Assembly (NCBI RefSeq): GCF_021864465.1
Contig: NZ_JAKKUV010000001.1
Coordinates: 499,468 to 563,467, forward strand
Reading direction: 5' to 3'
From: Hyphobacterium sp. SN044
GTDB taxonomy: Bacteria; Pseudomonadota; Alphaproteobacteria; Caulobacterales; Maricaulaceae
Length of the DNA: 64,000 nt
Shown piece after piece: positions 25,236-35,649 of this stretch. The notes under the pieces are model-generated. The model saw nothing but the letters and a program-made list of their open reading frames with translations, was not told the origin of the DNA and ran no database searches. Both the position numbers and the translations under genes were made by a program. How positions within the stretch are numbered: position 1 is the first letter of the stretch; each line of letters begins with the position of its first letter.

Positions 25236-26356
25236 GCTCCGGCCTCCCCGGCCTGCGCAGCGGTTCGCGGTTTCCGGACACGCGGCATGTAGAGGAAGAC
25301 AAGAGCCCCGGCCGCACCAAGGATCGGGATCAGGTATTGAACCACATTCAGCGCATCATCGTCCGCCGCCGCGGATTGCACCGCGAAGCCGAGCAGACGA
25401 ATGGCGAGCGCGGCGGCCACGCCGATCTGGACCCGGCGTCCATAACCCATCCGGGAATGCTGGCCGCCGAGGAACACCGCTGCAGCAATCAGCATCACGG
25501 TAATGTTGTAGAGCGGCGCGGACAGCCGGTAATGCGCCTCGGCATAGAGGCGTTCAGCCCCGTTCGAGCGCGCCACGGAAGCCGCGTCCGGGTTGAACAG
25601 CTCGTAGAGAAATTTGTCGCTGTCCTTGAAGAACAGCACCTGCGCCGCGTCGACGAATTGCGACAGGTCGAATTCATAGCGTTCGAAAGTCAGGATCGAT
25701 AGCGACCCGTCCGGCTCGCGCTGCTGCACATTGCCGTCGAGAAGCACCATGACCGGGCGTTCCTCGCCGCGCACGATCACGCCTTCGCGCGCCGCATAGG
25801 ATGGGCTGGATTCGCCGTCGCGCGCATCGTGAATGAAGACATCGAGCATGCGTCCGGTGGAGGTGGTCTCCCGAGCATACATGGTCACGCCCGCGCCGAG
25901 ATCGGAGAAGGCACCGGGACGCACCAGGCTCGCCGCGACGTCCGTACGCAGGTCGTGGATCGCGCGGCGCATCTCGCGGTAGGCCAGCGGCTGGACGAAG
26001 AGATTGACCAGAAGGTTCGCAATCACCGCCAGCACGGCCAGCTTCATCATCGGCGAAATAAGCCGCCAGCGCGTCAGCCCGGACGCGCTGGCCACCGTGA
26101 TCTCGCTTTCCACGGTCATCCGGTTGAGACCCGCGAGCGCGGCGATGAAAAGCGCGAAGGGCGAGAGCAGGGCAATCAGCTGCGGCAGGGCCAGCAGCGT
26201 CACCTTGACGAAGATGAAAGCCGTTTCGCGATAATCCGCGATCAGATCGATATTCGTCAGCGATTGCGTCAGGATGGCGAGGCCGGCGAAGGCGGCCGCG
26301 GCCGTCACGAAGGGCACGAGCAGCTGTCGGAAAATATAGCGCTGTACGAGAATCAT
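25232..26356 (-). CDS. lptF: LPS export ABC transporter permease LptF
   Basis: Partner of LptG, same YjgP/YjgQ fold and length (374 residues): N-terminal helices, the conserved ESEITVASASGLTRWRL cytoplasmic segment, a periplasmic domain, then C-terminal helices and a basic tail. First gene of lptF-lptG-lptD-surA-pdxA-rsmA. It is transcribed divergently from pepA across a 125-base gap that must hold both promoters; I could not pick a convincing one. Confidence 0.92.
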   Translation of the reverse strand: MILVQRYIFRQLLVPFVTAAAAFAGLAILTQSLTNIDLIADYRETAFIFVKVTLLALPQLIALLSPFALFIAALAGLNRMTVESEITVASASGLTRWRLISPMMKLAVLAVIANLLVNLFVQPLAYREMRRAIHDLRTDVAASLVRPGAFSDLGAGVTMYARETTSTGRMLDVFIHDARDGESSPSYAAREGVIVRGEERPVMVLLDGNVQQREPDGSLSILTFERYEFDLSQFVDAAQVLFFKDSDKFLYELFNPDAASVARSNGAERLYAEAHYRLSAPLYNITVMLIAAAVFLGGQHSRMGYGRRVQIGVAAALAIRLLGFAVQSAAADDDALNVVQYLIPILGAAGALVFLYMPRVRKPRTAAQAGEAGA

Positions 26357-26481
26357 TCCGGGGCCGGCTGCCTTGTGCGAACGCGGCCTTCTAACCTACA
26401 TGCCAATCGGATACCACTACGCGCTGAACCTACCGCGCCGCGCATTCGCGCTGGCCGCACCGCAGACAGAAAGGCTCCATG

Positions 26482-27960
26482 ATGAAGATCAAGTTCGCAT
26501 CGGCGAACCCCTCGACCGGCTCCCTCGCGGTTCCGGTTTTCGAGAAGTCGACGCTGTCCGACGCCGCGAAGGCGGTCGACAAGGCGGCCGGCGGCGCGAT
26601 CACCCGCGCCATCAAGGCTTCGCGCTTCTCCGGCAAGGCTGGCGAAACGCTGGAAATCTATGCTCCGGCCGGTGTCGATGCGAACCGCATCATCGCGCTC
26701 GGCGTCGGGGCCAAGGGCAAGCTTGATGGCAATGGCTTCGAAAAGGCCGGCGCCTCGCTCGTGAAATCGCTGCTGACCGGTGGTGAGACCGATCTCGCCG
26801 TCGTCCTGACGACGGTCGCCGACGCGGAGATGGCCGCGCGTTTCGGTCTTGGCTGCCGTCTGGCGGCCTACCGCTTTGACGCCTACCGCACCAAGCTCGA
26901 CGATTCGAAAAAGCCCTCGCTGAAGAATGTGACTCTCGTCGTCGACGACGAGAAGGCCGGCAAGGCGGCGTGGAAGTCCTGGGGCGCGGTGGCCGACGGT
27001 GTCGACCTGGCCCGCGACCTGGTCAACGAGCCGCCCAATGTCCTGACCCCGCCGGCCTACGCCAAGAAGGTCCAGGGCCTCGCCGATCTCGGCCTCGAGA
27101 TCGAAGTGCTCGGCGAAAAGGAAATGAAGAAGCTGGGCATGAATGCCCTGCTCGGCGTCGGCCAGGGCTCGGTGCTCGAATCCCAGCTTGTCATCATGAA
27201 ATGGAATGGTGGCAAGAAGGGCGACAAGCCGCTCGCCTTTGTCGGCAAGGGTGTGTGCTTCGACTCCGGCGGCATCTCGCTGAAGCCGGGTCAGGGCATG
27301 GACGAGATGAAGGGCGACATGGGCGGGTCCGCCGCCGTTGTCGGCCTTATGCGTGCGCTCGCCGGCCGCAAGGCGAAGGTCAACGCCATCGGCGTGATCG
27401 GCCTCGTCGAGAACATGCCCGACGGCAATGCGCAGCGTCCGGGCGACATCGTCACCTCGATGTCGGGCCAGACGATCGAAATCCTCAACACCGACGCCGA
27501 AGGCCGCCTCGTGCTGGCCGACGCGCTGTGGCACACGCAGAAGGAATTTGATCCGGAATTCATCATCGACCTGGCCACGCTCACCGGTGCGATCCTGATC
27601 GCGCTCGGCCACGAGCACGCCGGCATCTTCTCCAACGACGACAAGATTGCCGAGGGTCTCACCAAGGCCGGTCTCGCCTCCGACGAAAAGGTCTGGCGTC
27701 TGCCGGTCGGTCCCGAATATGACCGCCAGATCGACAGCCCGGTTGCCGACATGAAGAATATCGGCGAAGGCCGTCTCGCGGGCTCGATCACCGCGGCGCA
27801 ATTCCTCCAGCGCTATGTGAACGGCAAGCCCTGGTGCCATATCGACATCGCCGGTACCGGCATGTGGGCGGGGTCGAAGGATCCGCGCCTGCCGACCTTC
27901 GGCACCGGCTATGGCGTGCGCCTGCTCGACCGTTTCGTGCGGGACAATTACGAGAAGTAA
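26482..27960 (+). CDS. pepA: Leucyl aminopeptidase (M17)
   Basis: Dizinc or dimanganese cytosolic aminopeptidase. From the ATG at 26482 (the preceding ATG at 26479 is only 4 bases from the Shine-Dalgarno GAAAGG) it has 492 residues. M17 signatures are intact: [16 protein letters not shown] with the catalytic Lys, and [14 protein letters not shown] with metal ligands. M17 enzymes can also bind DNA in some bacteria, but nothing here shows that. It is followed 6 bases later by holC, the conserved pepA-holC pair. Confidence 0.96.
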   Translation: MKIKFASANPSTGSLAVPVFEKSTLSDAAKAVDKAAGGAITRAIKASRFSGKAGETLEIYAPAGVDANRIIALGVGAKGKLDGNGFEKAGASLVKSLLTGGETDLAVVLTTVADAEMAARFGLGCRLAAYRFDAYRTKLDDSKKPSLKNVTLVVDDEKAGKAAWKSWGAVADGVDLARDLVNEPPNVLTPPAYAKKVQGLADLGLEIEVLGEKEMKKLGMNALLGVGQGSVLESQLVIMKWNGGKKGDKPLAFVGKGVCFDSGGISLKPGQGMDEMKGDMGGSAAVVGLMRALAGRKAKVNAIGVIGLVENMPDGNAQRPGDIVTSMSGQTIEILNTDAEGRLVLADALWHTQKEFDPEFIIDLATLTGAILIALGHEHAGIFSNDDKIAEGLTKAGLASDEKVWRLPVGPEYDRQIDSPVADMKNIGEGRLAGSITAAQFLQRYVNGKPWCHIDIAGTGMWAGSKDPRLPTFGTGYGVRLLDRFVRDNYEK

Positions 27961-27966
27961 TCAGCG

Positions 27967-28419
27967 ATGCCCGGCGAGCTGTGGTTCTATCATCTCGAGC
28001 GGACCACGCTCGCCGACGCGCTGCCAGAACTCCTTGAAAAGACGATTCAAAAGGGCTGGCGCGCCCTTGTCCGGGCGCCGTCCGAAGACCGGATCGACCA
28101 GATCGACGGTCTTCTCTGGACGGCGCGGGATGATGGTTTCCTGCCGCACGGACGGTGGGACGAGCCGGACCCGGATCGCCAGCCCATCCTGCTTTCCCTG
28201 AACGAAGACAACTCCAACAAGTCGGACGTCCTGTTCGCGCTCGACGGGGTCGAACCGGAGCGGCCGGACGCCTTCGCCCGCTGCTGCGTCGTGTTCGACG
28301 CCGCTGACGAGGGCGCGGTTCAGTCTGCCCGGTCGCTCTGGAAGAAGGCCAAGGCGGACGGTCATTCGATCGCCTACTGGAAGCAGTCTATCGAAGGCCG
28401 GTGGGAGAAGCAGGGATAG
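27967..28419 (+). CDS. holC: DNA polymerase III chi subunit
   Basis: HolC links the clamp loader to single-strand DNA-binding protein. The 150 residues start with the family pattern ELWFYHLERTTLADALP and carry LPELLEKTIQKGWRALV and a conserved DGFLPHGRW. It follows pepA by 6 bases, the usual arrangement in alpha- and gammaproteobacteria. No psi subunit gene (holD) is seen here, as expected for alphaproteobacteria. Confidence 0.93.
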   Translation: MPGELWFYHLERTTLADALPELLEKTIQKGWRALVRAPSEDRIDQIDGLLWTARDDGFLPHGRWDEPDPDRQPILLSLNEDNSNKSDVLFALDGVEPERPDAFARCCVVFDAADEGAVQSARSLWKKAKADGHSIAYWKQSIEGRWEKQG

Positions 28420-28532
28420 CCGTCTGGCGAACGATTTCATTCAGCGTTCAGGCGGATTGGCGGAACCTCCTCCAACGCGAGGTGTTGAATCACCGAACAC
28501 AGGCCGCCGGACATCGGGCAAGGGAGACGACC

Positions 28533-28829
28533 ATGAAACAGCGCGCTATCGCCGTCGGGATTATCGGGATCGTCGCCGCCTGCTCGACCGCGCAGGAAAC
28601 CGGCATGGTCGGCCCGTCCCCGGAACCTGATCCCGTCATGGCCGAGTGCGCCGCACCCCAGCTGCAATATCTCGTCGGTCAGCGGATTGGTGAAGTCGAT
28701 ACCTCGACCCTGCCGCAACCGCACCGCATCGTGCCGCATGGCATGGCGGTGACGATGGAATACCGCGGCGAACGCACCACGATCTGGCTGGATGCGGGTG
28801 ACCGGGTCGAACGCGTCGTGTGTGGCTAA
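28533..28829 (+). CDS. Peptidase-inhibitor I78 family lipoprotein
   Basis: 98 residues from the ATG at 28533. The lipobox VAAC places the acylated Cys at residue 17. The mature part matches the I78 inhibitor pattern: a Cys (AECAAPQL), QRIGEVDTSTLPQPHRIVPHG, then TTIWLDAGDRVERVVCG at the end. I78 proteins related to potato-type elastase inhibitors are known to block serine proteases; the target here is unknown. The stop shares the bases CTAA with the convergent neighbour. Confidence 0.85.
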   Translation: MKQRAIAVGIIGIVAACSTAQETGMVGPSPEPDPVMAECAAPQLQYLVGQRIGEVDTSTLPQPHRIVPHGMAVTMEYRGERTTIWLDAGDRVERVVCG

Positions 28830-29605
28830 CGCCCCGCGGCGAACGCTTCGTCGCGTTTTCTGAAAGCAACGAGTTCCACCTCGAGACGGTCGATCTGCTT
28901 CAATCCCTTGTCGAAGCGCTTCACCAGTCCTGACTTGAGGTGCTGACGAACTTCTTCGGGATCATACCCGCTCGCCCGGACGAACAGGGCCAGCGCGGCC
29001 AGCAGCGTGTCCTCCGACAGATATCCCATCCGGCGCGAGGTCCAGCCTGTTCCGGCAAAGCCCTGATTGCCTTCGAATTCAAAAGCCGTATTGGCCAGGA
29101 AAACGCCGAAACCCATGTAGACTGCCGTCAGATCGGTCAGCAATTCGTGGTCTTCGTCCTCAAAGCTCTCGGGCAGATACCCCGCCAGAAGATAATGCGA
29201 CAGTTCGTGCGCGAAGGTCGCGATCAGGTTTTGCGGCTGTTTCACCAGCGCGACGTCATACCGGATCAGAACCGAATTGCCTTCGATCGAGAACGTGCCC
29301 GCCACCTGCGCTTTTTGCGGGGTCAGGAAGTGATATTCACTGACCTGCTGCGTGCCGGCGCTTTCGAAACCCTCCAGCTCGACATGCCAGTCTGCCATAC
29401 CGGCGAACTCGGCCACCGTGCGGAAAATCGATTCCGCCATCTCGCGGTCGGTCTCACCTTCGACGAAAAAACTGCCGAGCCTGGGCAGAACGAGCAGCGT
29501 CCGGCTGAGCTGTCTCTGGGGGCCGAGCTTCTCGTGCAACATCTCGAATCTGTCGAGAAGCCAGGCTTCGACATTCCGGTCGACAAGACGGCTGGATCCG
29601 AACAT
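28826..29605 (-). CDS. Uncharacterised HExxH putative zinc-metallopeptidase-like protein
   Basis: 259 residues, no signal peptide and no membrane segment, so likely cytoplasmic. A zinc-binding HELSH motif sits at residues 133-137 (preceded by LIATFA). About 15 residues later comes DHELLTDLTAVYMGFG, with Asp and Glu that could complete a metal site, and then a conserved-looking RRMGYLSED segment. I recall similar uncharacterised proteins in many bacteria but no function. It lies upstream of, and convergent with, an I78 inhibitor lipoprotein. Its start is 3 bases from the ABC-F gene stop, so it may be co-transcribed with that gene. Confidence 0.7.
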   Translation of the reverse strand: MFGSSRLVDRNVEAWLLDRFEMLHEKLGPQRQLSRTLLVLPRLGSFFVEGETDREMAESIFRTVAEFAGMADWHVELEGFESAGTQQVSEYHFLTPQKAQVAGTFSIEGNSVLIRYDVALVKQPQNLIATFAHELSHYLLAGYLPESFEDEDHELLTDLTAVYMGFGVFLANTAFEFEGNQGFAGTGWTSRRMGYLSEDTLLAALALFVRASGYDPEEVRQHLKSGLVKRFDKGLKQIDRLEVELVAFRKRDEAFAAGR

Positions 29606-29607
29606 CG

Positions 29608-31491
<1,884 letters not shown>

Positions 31492-31513
31492 GGCCGGCGC
31501 CGACTAGCACGGC

Positions 31514-31542
31514 TTCACAGGGCGAAAAAGCGCCGCTATAAG
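31514..31542 (+). promoter_or_regulatory. Promoter of ndk
   Basis: TTCACA (31514-31519) and TATAAG (31537-31542) are spaced by exactly 17 bases, each one mismatch from the sigma-70 consensus. It would give a leader of about 40 bases before the ndk start. Nothing else in the 99-base gap competes. Confidence 0.7.
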
Positions 31543-31590
31543 CCGCCGCGAATTCAACCGTCCTCCCCGACAGCAATGGAGTTTTCAAAG

Positions 31591-32013
31591 ATGGCGCTCG
31601 AACGCACCTTCTCGATCATCAAACCCGACGCGACCGCGCGTAATCTGACCGGCAAGATCAATGCGATGATCGAGGCCGCCGGCCTGCGCATCGTGGCCCA
31701 GAAGCGCGTCCGCCTGTCGAAGGCCGCAGCTGAAGGCTTCTACGCCGTGCACAGCGAGCGTCCCTTCTTCAACGATCTCGTCTCCTTCATGATCTCCGGC
31801 CCGGTCGTGGTCCAGGTGCTCGAAGGTGAGAACGCCATCGCGAAATACCGCGAAGTCATGGGCGCCACGAACCCGGAAAACGCCGCCGAAGGCACGATCC
31901 GCAAGACCTTCGCCGAATCCATCGAGGCGAACTCGGTCCACGGTTCCGACGCACCGGAAACCGCGGCTCAGGAGATCAAATACTTCTTCTCCGATCTCGA
32001 AATCGTCGGCTGA
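31591..32013 (+). CDS. ndk: Nucleoside diphosphate kinase
   Basis: Balances nucleoside triphosphates by phosphotransfer through a histidine. The 140 residues start [14 protein letters not shown] and contain the active-site segment [12 protein letters not shown], all typical. I chose the ATG at 31591: GGAG at 31578-31581 is an ideal ribosome site for it, whereas the ATG at 31576 overlaps that site. The gene stands alone with its own promoter and a strong terminator downstream. Confidence 0.97.
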   Translation: MALERTFSIIKPDATARNLTGKINAMIEAAGLRIVAQKRVRLSKAAAEGFYAVHSERPFFNDLVSFMISGPVVVQVLEGENAIAKYREVMGATNPENAAEGTIRKTFAESIEANSVHGSDAPETAAQEIKYFFSDLEIVG

Positions 32014-32037
32014 TTTTCGGACCAGCCCTGATATTCG

Positions 32038-32067
32038 AAAGGCCCGGCGGTGACGCCGGGCCTTTTG
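32038..32067 (+). terminator. Rho-independent terminator of ndk (probably bidirectional)
   Basis: Perfect 9-bp stem GGCCCGGCG / CGCCGGGCC with a GTGA loop, flanked by AAA on the left and TTTT on the right. It lies between ndk and the convergent methyltransferase gene and could end transcription from both sides. Confidence 0.9.
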
Positions 32068-32077
32068 TTCTGCGCGG

Positions 32078-32830
32078 TCAGTCCACCCGGCGGGCGATGT
32101 AGAAGCCGTAGCTGACGAAGTCGCGATAACGTTCGTAGAGCGATATCTCCGTCTCTTCCGCCGCGACGATCGCCATCGCCGCCTCGCTGTTCGCATGGCG
32201 ATCGAGAAACCCGGAAAAGCGCTGCTGCATCGGGCGGTAGTAGTGGTCGAGCCAGGCGGAGTCCGGCAGGACGAAATACCCCACCGGCGCATAGCCCAGC
32301 CGTTCGAGAACGGCCATCTTCGCTGACGCGGTATCGACTTCGGGATATTGCGCATCCCAGTGCGCCTGCAGCTCGGCCGGACGGTCGTGCGTCAGCCAGG
32401 TCAGCTCGGACACGGCGAGAACGCCGCCGGGTTTCAGATAGCGCTTCCAGGCGGCCGCTCCGGCTTCGAAGCCGATATTGTAGATCGCGCCTTCGGCCCA
32501 GAAGGCATCGAACTGCCCCGCCTCGAAGGGCAGGGCCTCCATCGAGGCTTCGAGCGTTTCGATCCGATCGCCGAGGCCCGCAATATTCGCGGCCGCGTTC
32601 AGGCGCTCAAGGAAGTCCGGCAGGAAGTCGACCGCCGTCACATGCGCACCCAGATCGTGCGCAAGCACCAGCGCGGAGGCTCCGGTTCCGCAGCCGATAT
32701 CGGCGATCCGCAGATCGGACGAGGGCTCCAGCCCGGACAGAGTGATGGCCTGCCGGGTGACGGCCTCGCTGCCCGGTCCCTGGCGGCTGCCGTCCAGATG
32801 CAAATCGATGAGGAGTTGAAGATCATCCAT
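32078..32830 (-). CDS. Class I SAM-dependent methyltransferase
   Basis: 250 residues with the Rossmann-like SAM motif DIGCGTGASALVLA and the second motif VTAVDFLPDF, then FWAEGAIYNIG and GGVLAVSELTWLTHD. A C-terminal segment with many aromatic residues (YRPMQQRFSGFLDRH) could shape the substrate pocket. The substrate is not evident; it resembles small-molecule methyltransferases more than rRNA ones. It converges on ndk. Confidence 0.8.
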   Translation of the reverse strand: MDDLQLLIDLHLDGSRQGPGSEAVTRQAITLSGLEPSSDLRIADIGCGTGASALVLAHDLGAHVTAVDFLPDFLERLNAAANIAGLGDRIETLEASMEALPFEAGQFDAFWAEGAIYNIGFEAGAAAWKRYLKPGGVLAVSELTWLTHDRPAELQAHWDAQYPEVDTASAKMAVLERLGYAPVGYFVLPDSAWLDHYYRPMQQRFSGFLDRHANSEAAMAIVAAEETEISLYERYRDFVSYGFYIARRVD

Positions 32831-32968
32831 GCGACGATTTTCAGCACAGTACGGGGACAGGCGCCACGGTTTTCCCGCTTACCCGGACGCGATCCGTCGC
32901 TACATAGGCTTCATCATGCGTCCCGTGACGCAGGAACGCCGGGGGGCGTCCGACACGGGAGACTGCCC

Positions 32969-33733
32969 ATGCGTGCCGCCCTTCTTCTGGCCGCTTCAAT
33001 TCTGATCATCGCGCCCGCCGGTGCGACCGCTCCGGCCGTGAAGGCCGAGGTCGAAGCCGTGACCGCCTTCGGGCTCGACGTGACCTTCGCTCCGACCGAA
33101 GCCGGATCGCTGGACGAAGACGTCCGGTCGGCCCTGTCCGCCATCCTCGATGCCACCTATGCCGACGTCGTCGCGCTCTATCCCGATCTGGGGGCCGTGA
33201 CGGTCGAGGTGCAGGCGATCGACCGCTCCGCCGTCGATGCGATCGGCGGCGTCACCGGCCGCGCGCAGCGCCCCGGCGTGATCGTGATCGAGGTCTCGGT
33301 CACCTATCCCGATGGCGCGCTGGCAGCGGTCGAGGCCAATCTCGCCCGCAATTTCTATCACGAGCTTCACCATCTCGCGCGCGGCTGGACGATCGAGGAC
33401 AACGCCTTCGGTCCCGGCATCCACATTGCCGCAATCAATGAAGGCCTCGCCGTCGTCTTCTCCGAGGAAATGACCGGGCAGGCGGACGCGTCCGGCGCCG
33501 TGCCCGATGACCCGGAAGCGTGGGCGCTCGAAATCCGCGACCTGCCGCTAAACGCCAATTATTGGGAATGGATGTTCGACCACCCCGACGGGCGCGAGGC
33601 GATCGGCTACCGCACCGGCACCTGGCTGGTGCGTCAGGCGATGGCCAACACCGGCCTCACGCTTCTGGAGATGGCCGAACGCTCACCTGACGAGATCTGG
33701 CAGATGGCAGGATTTGAACCGCGGGTAGAGTGA
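32969..33733 (+). CDS. Exported DUF2268-type putative zinc-dependent protease
   Basis: 254 residues from the ATG at 32969, beginning with a signal peptide (MRAALLLAASILIIAPAGA). It carries HELHH (His131, Glu132, His135) and a downstream Glu158 in INEGLAVVF, the gluzincin layout of the DUF2268 family. It is therefore probably a secreted or periplasmic metalloprotease. Substrate unknown. The stop is followed by a half-copy of the type A repeat and then the deaminase gene. Confidence 0.72.
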   Translation: MRAALLLAASILIIAPAGATAPAVKAEVEAVTAFGLDVTFAPTEAGSLDEDVRSALSAILDATYADVVALYPDLGAVTVEVQAIDRSAVDAIGGVTGRAQRPGVIVIEVSVTYPDGALAAVEANLARNFYHELHHLARGWTIEDNAFGPGIHIAAINEGLAVVFSEEMTGQADASGAVPDDPEAWALEIRDLPLNANYWEWMFDHPDGREAIGYRTGTWLVRQAMANTGLTLLEMAERSPDEIWQMAGFEPRVE

Positions 33734-33734
33734 A

Positions 33735-33771
33735 GTCCGGTTTTCGATTTGCGAAACCGGGGCGTGTCGGG
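33735..33771. repeat. Half copy of the type A repeat
   Basis: GTCCGGTTTTCG...CGAAACCGGGGCGTGTCGGG matches the second hairpin of the type A element (2951-2990, 18648-18688) with several changes. It lies 2 bases after the stop of the DUF2268 gene and 54 bases before the deaminase start. It looks like a decayed copy. Confidence 0.6.
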
Positions 33772-33825
33772 TCTAACCATCGTTTGGTTGGTGGACGCAT
33801 GTCCGCCGGATTCCCGGAGCACCCC

Positions 33826-34836
33826 ATGACCGACATCGCCGCGCTGGTTGCCCGCCTGCCCAAGGCCGAGCTTCACCTGCATCTCGAAGGCTCGCTGGAA
33901 CCCGAATTGATGTTCGACCTGGCCCAGCGCAACGGCATCGCCATCCCCTATGCCTCGGTCGAGGAGATCCGCGCGGCCTACGAATTCTCCAACCTGCAGG
34001 ACTTCCTCGATATCTATTATGTCGGGATGAACGTGCTGCAGACCGTTGAGGACTTCTACGACCTGACCCGCGCCTATCTGGAGCGCGTCCATGCCGACAA
34101 TGTCCGCCATGTGGAGGTCTTCTTCGACCCGCAGGGCCATACAGACCGGGGCATTGCCTTCAAAACCGTGATTGACGGGATCACGCGCGCCCTTGATGAC
34201 GCCGAGGCAGAGTGGGGCATGACCCACAAGCTGATCCTGTGCTTCCTGCGCCACTTGTCCGAAGAGGCCGCTTTCGAGACACTTCAGCAGGCGATGCCGC
34301 ATCTGGACCGGATCGATGGCGTCGGCCTCGATTCCTCGGAGATGGGGCATCCGCCGTCGAAATTCGCGCGCGTCTTCGCCAAGGCGGGCGAACTGGGCCT
34401 CAAGCGCGTCGCCCATGCCGGCGAGGAAGGCCCGCCGGACTATGTCTATGAGGCGCTCGACCTCCTGAAGGTCAACCGGCTCGACCACGGCAACCGGTCG
34501 CTCGAGGACACTGCGCTGGTTGACCGGCTGGTGGCCGAAAAGATGACGCTGACCGTTTGCCCGCTCTCCAATCTGCGCCTGTGCGGCGTGGAGCGGCTGG
34601 AAGACCATCCGATGAAGCGCATGCTCGATCTGGGCCTGCGCGCGACCTGCAATTCCGACGATCCGGCCTATTTCGGCGGCTATGTGAACGACAATTATGT
34701 CCGCACCGCCGAGGCCGTCGGCCTCACCGCTGACGACATCGTCGAACTGGCGCGAAACAGCTTCCGCGGCAGCTTCCTGGAACCCGCCGAGATCGAGCGC
34801 CGCCTCAAGGAAATCGACGCCGCAGTGGCGGGCTGA
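33826..34836 (+). CDS. Adenosine deaminase family enzyme, probably adenine deaminase
   Basis: Zinc enzyme of the purine-salvage amidohydrolase family, 336 residues from the ATG at 33826 (a longer frame from 33730 begins inside a repeat). Metal and catalytic residues are visible: HLHLEGSL (His17, His19), HAGEE, DHGNR and NSDDP. The segment NSDDPAYFGGYVNDNY is, from memory, typical of the adenine-deaminase branch; true adenosine deaminases tend to have NTDDP. Hence adenine to hypoxanthine is the more likely reaction, but this rests on motif recall. Confidence 0.8.
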   Translation: MTDIAALVARLPKAELHLHLEGSLEPELMFDLAQRNGIAIPYASVEEIRAAYEFSNLQDFLDIYYVGMNVLQTVEDFYDLTRAYLERVHADNVRHVEVFFDPQGHTDRGIAFKTVIDGITRALDDAEAEWGMTHKLILCFLRHLSEEAAFETLQQAMPHLDRIDGVGLDSSEMGHPPSKFARVFAKAGELGLKRVAHAGEEGPPDYVYEALDLLKVNRLDHGNRSLEDTALVDRLVAEKMTLTVCPLSNLRLCGVERLEDHPMKRMLDLGLRATCNSDDPAYFGGYVNDNYVRTAEAVGLTADDIVELARNSFRGSFLEPAEIERRLKEIDAAVAG

Positions 34837-34895
34837 AAGCCGCCACAATCGCCGATAGACTCTGCCCTGACTGGATTTTCGGGAAGGGAAGGCCG

Positions 34896-35222
34896 ATGAC
34901 CGACCACTCGCGTCACTACTCCGACGATGCCTATCGCGGGAAAATGGGCCGCATGGGAAAGATGCGCGGCGTCAGCGATCTCGTCGCGTCGGCGCAGCGC
35001 CTCTACCGCATGATGAAAAGCCCGGACACGCCGCGTTGGGTCAAGCTGATGGCGGTGTCCTCGCTCGGCTATCTGATCCTGCCGACTGATGCGGTCGCCG
35101 ACCTCATCCCGGTCGCCGGTTTCATCGATGACGCCAGCCTGATCGCCGCCACGCTGGCGGCGATCGGCTCGCGATGGGACAAGGTCGAGGACCAGTCCGA
35201 AGGGCTCGACGAGGCGGCCTAA
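34896..35222 (+). CDS. DUF1232 (YkvA-like) membrane-associated protein
   Basis: 108 residues. The N-terminal part is basic and polar (HYSDDAYRGKMGRMGKM). The centre holds the DUF1232 pattern RMMKSPDTPRWVKLMAVSSLGYLILPTDAVADLIPVAGFIDD, seen here as two hydrophobic stretches (about 44-60 and 72-90). Function unknown; family members are small membrane proteins. The preceding Shine-Dalgarno GGGAAGGGAAGG is strong. The stop shares CTAA with convergent arfB. Confidence 0.8.
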   Translation: MTDHSRHYSDDAYRGKMGRMGKMRGVSDLVASAQRLYRMMKSPDTPRWVKLMAVSSLGYLILPTDAVADLIPVAGFIDDASLIAATLAAIGSRWDKVEDQSEGLDEAA

Positions 35223-35638
35223 TCCTCCACCTTGGGCGCCTGCCGCAGCGCCTTCTTCCGGCCCTGCTGCGCCTTGGCCGCCTTCCGCTTGCGCACCGAC
35301 GAGATCGACGGCCGCGTCTTTTTCCTCGGCTTCGGGGCGTGCGTCGCACGTTCGATCAGCTGGGCCAGCCGGTCGCGGGCATCCTGCCGGTTGCGCTCCT
35401 GGGACCGGGCATTGCCGGCCTCGATCACGATCACGCCGTCCTTCGTCATGCGCGACCCGGCGAGGCGGCGCAGGCGCGACTTCACGACATCAGGCAGGGC
35501 CGGGGAGTTCATCGCGTCGAAGCGCAGCTGGATCGCCGTCGAGGCCTTGTTGACGTGCTGCCCGCCCGGACCCGAGGCGCGGATGTGCCGTTCCTCCAGC
35601 TCGCTCTCGTCGATGAAGAGTGTGTCGGTGACGCGCAT
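35219..35638 (-). CDS. arfB: Alternative ribosome-rescue factor ArfB (peptidyl-tRNA hydrolase)
   Basis: ArfB (YaeJ) frees stalled ribosomes by hydrolysing peptidyl-tRNA. The 139 residues carry the release-factor motif GPGGQHVNK, then a basic, Lys/Arg-rich C-terminal tail (RKRKAAKAQQGRKKALRQ) that in the family enters the mRNA channel. It is downstream of purN (11-base gap) and convergent with the DUF1232 gene. Confidence 0.92.
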   Translation of the reverse strand: MRVTDTLFIDESELEERHIRASGPGGQHVNKASTAIQLRFDAMNSPALPDVVKSRLRRLAGSRMTKDGVIVIEAGNARSQERNRQDARDRLAQLIERATHAPKPRKKTRPSISSVRKRKAAKAQQGRKKALRQAPKVED

Positions 35639-35649
35639 CGCTCCGCCCC

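Noticed and set aside
26353-27840. 495-codon minus-strand frame opposite pepA
   Set aside because: Same shadow pattern; composition mirrors pepA third-position bias and no domain is recognisable.
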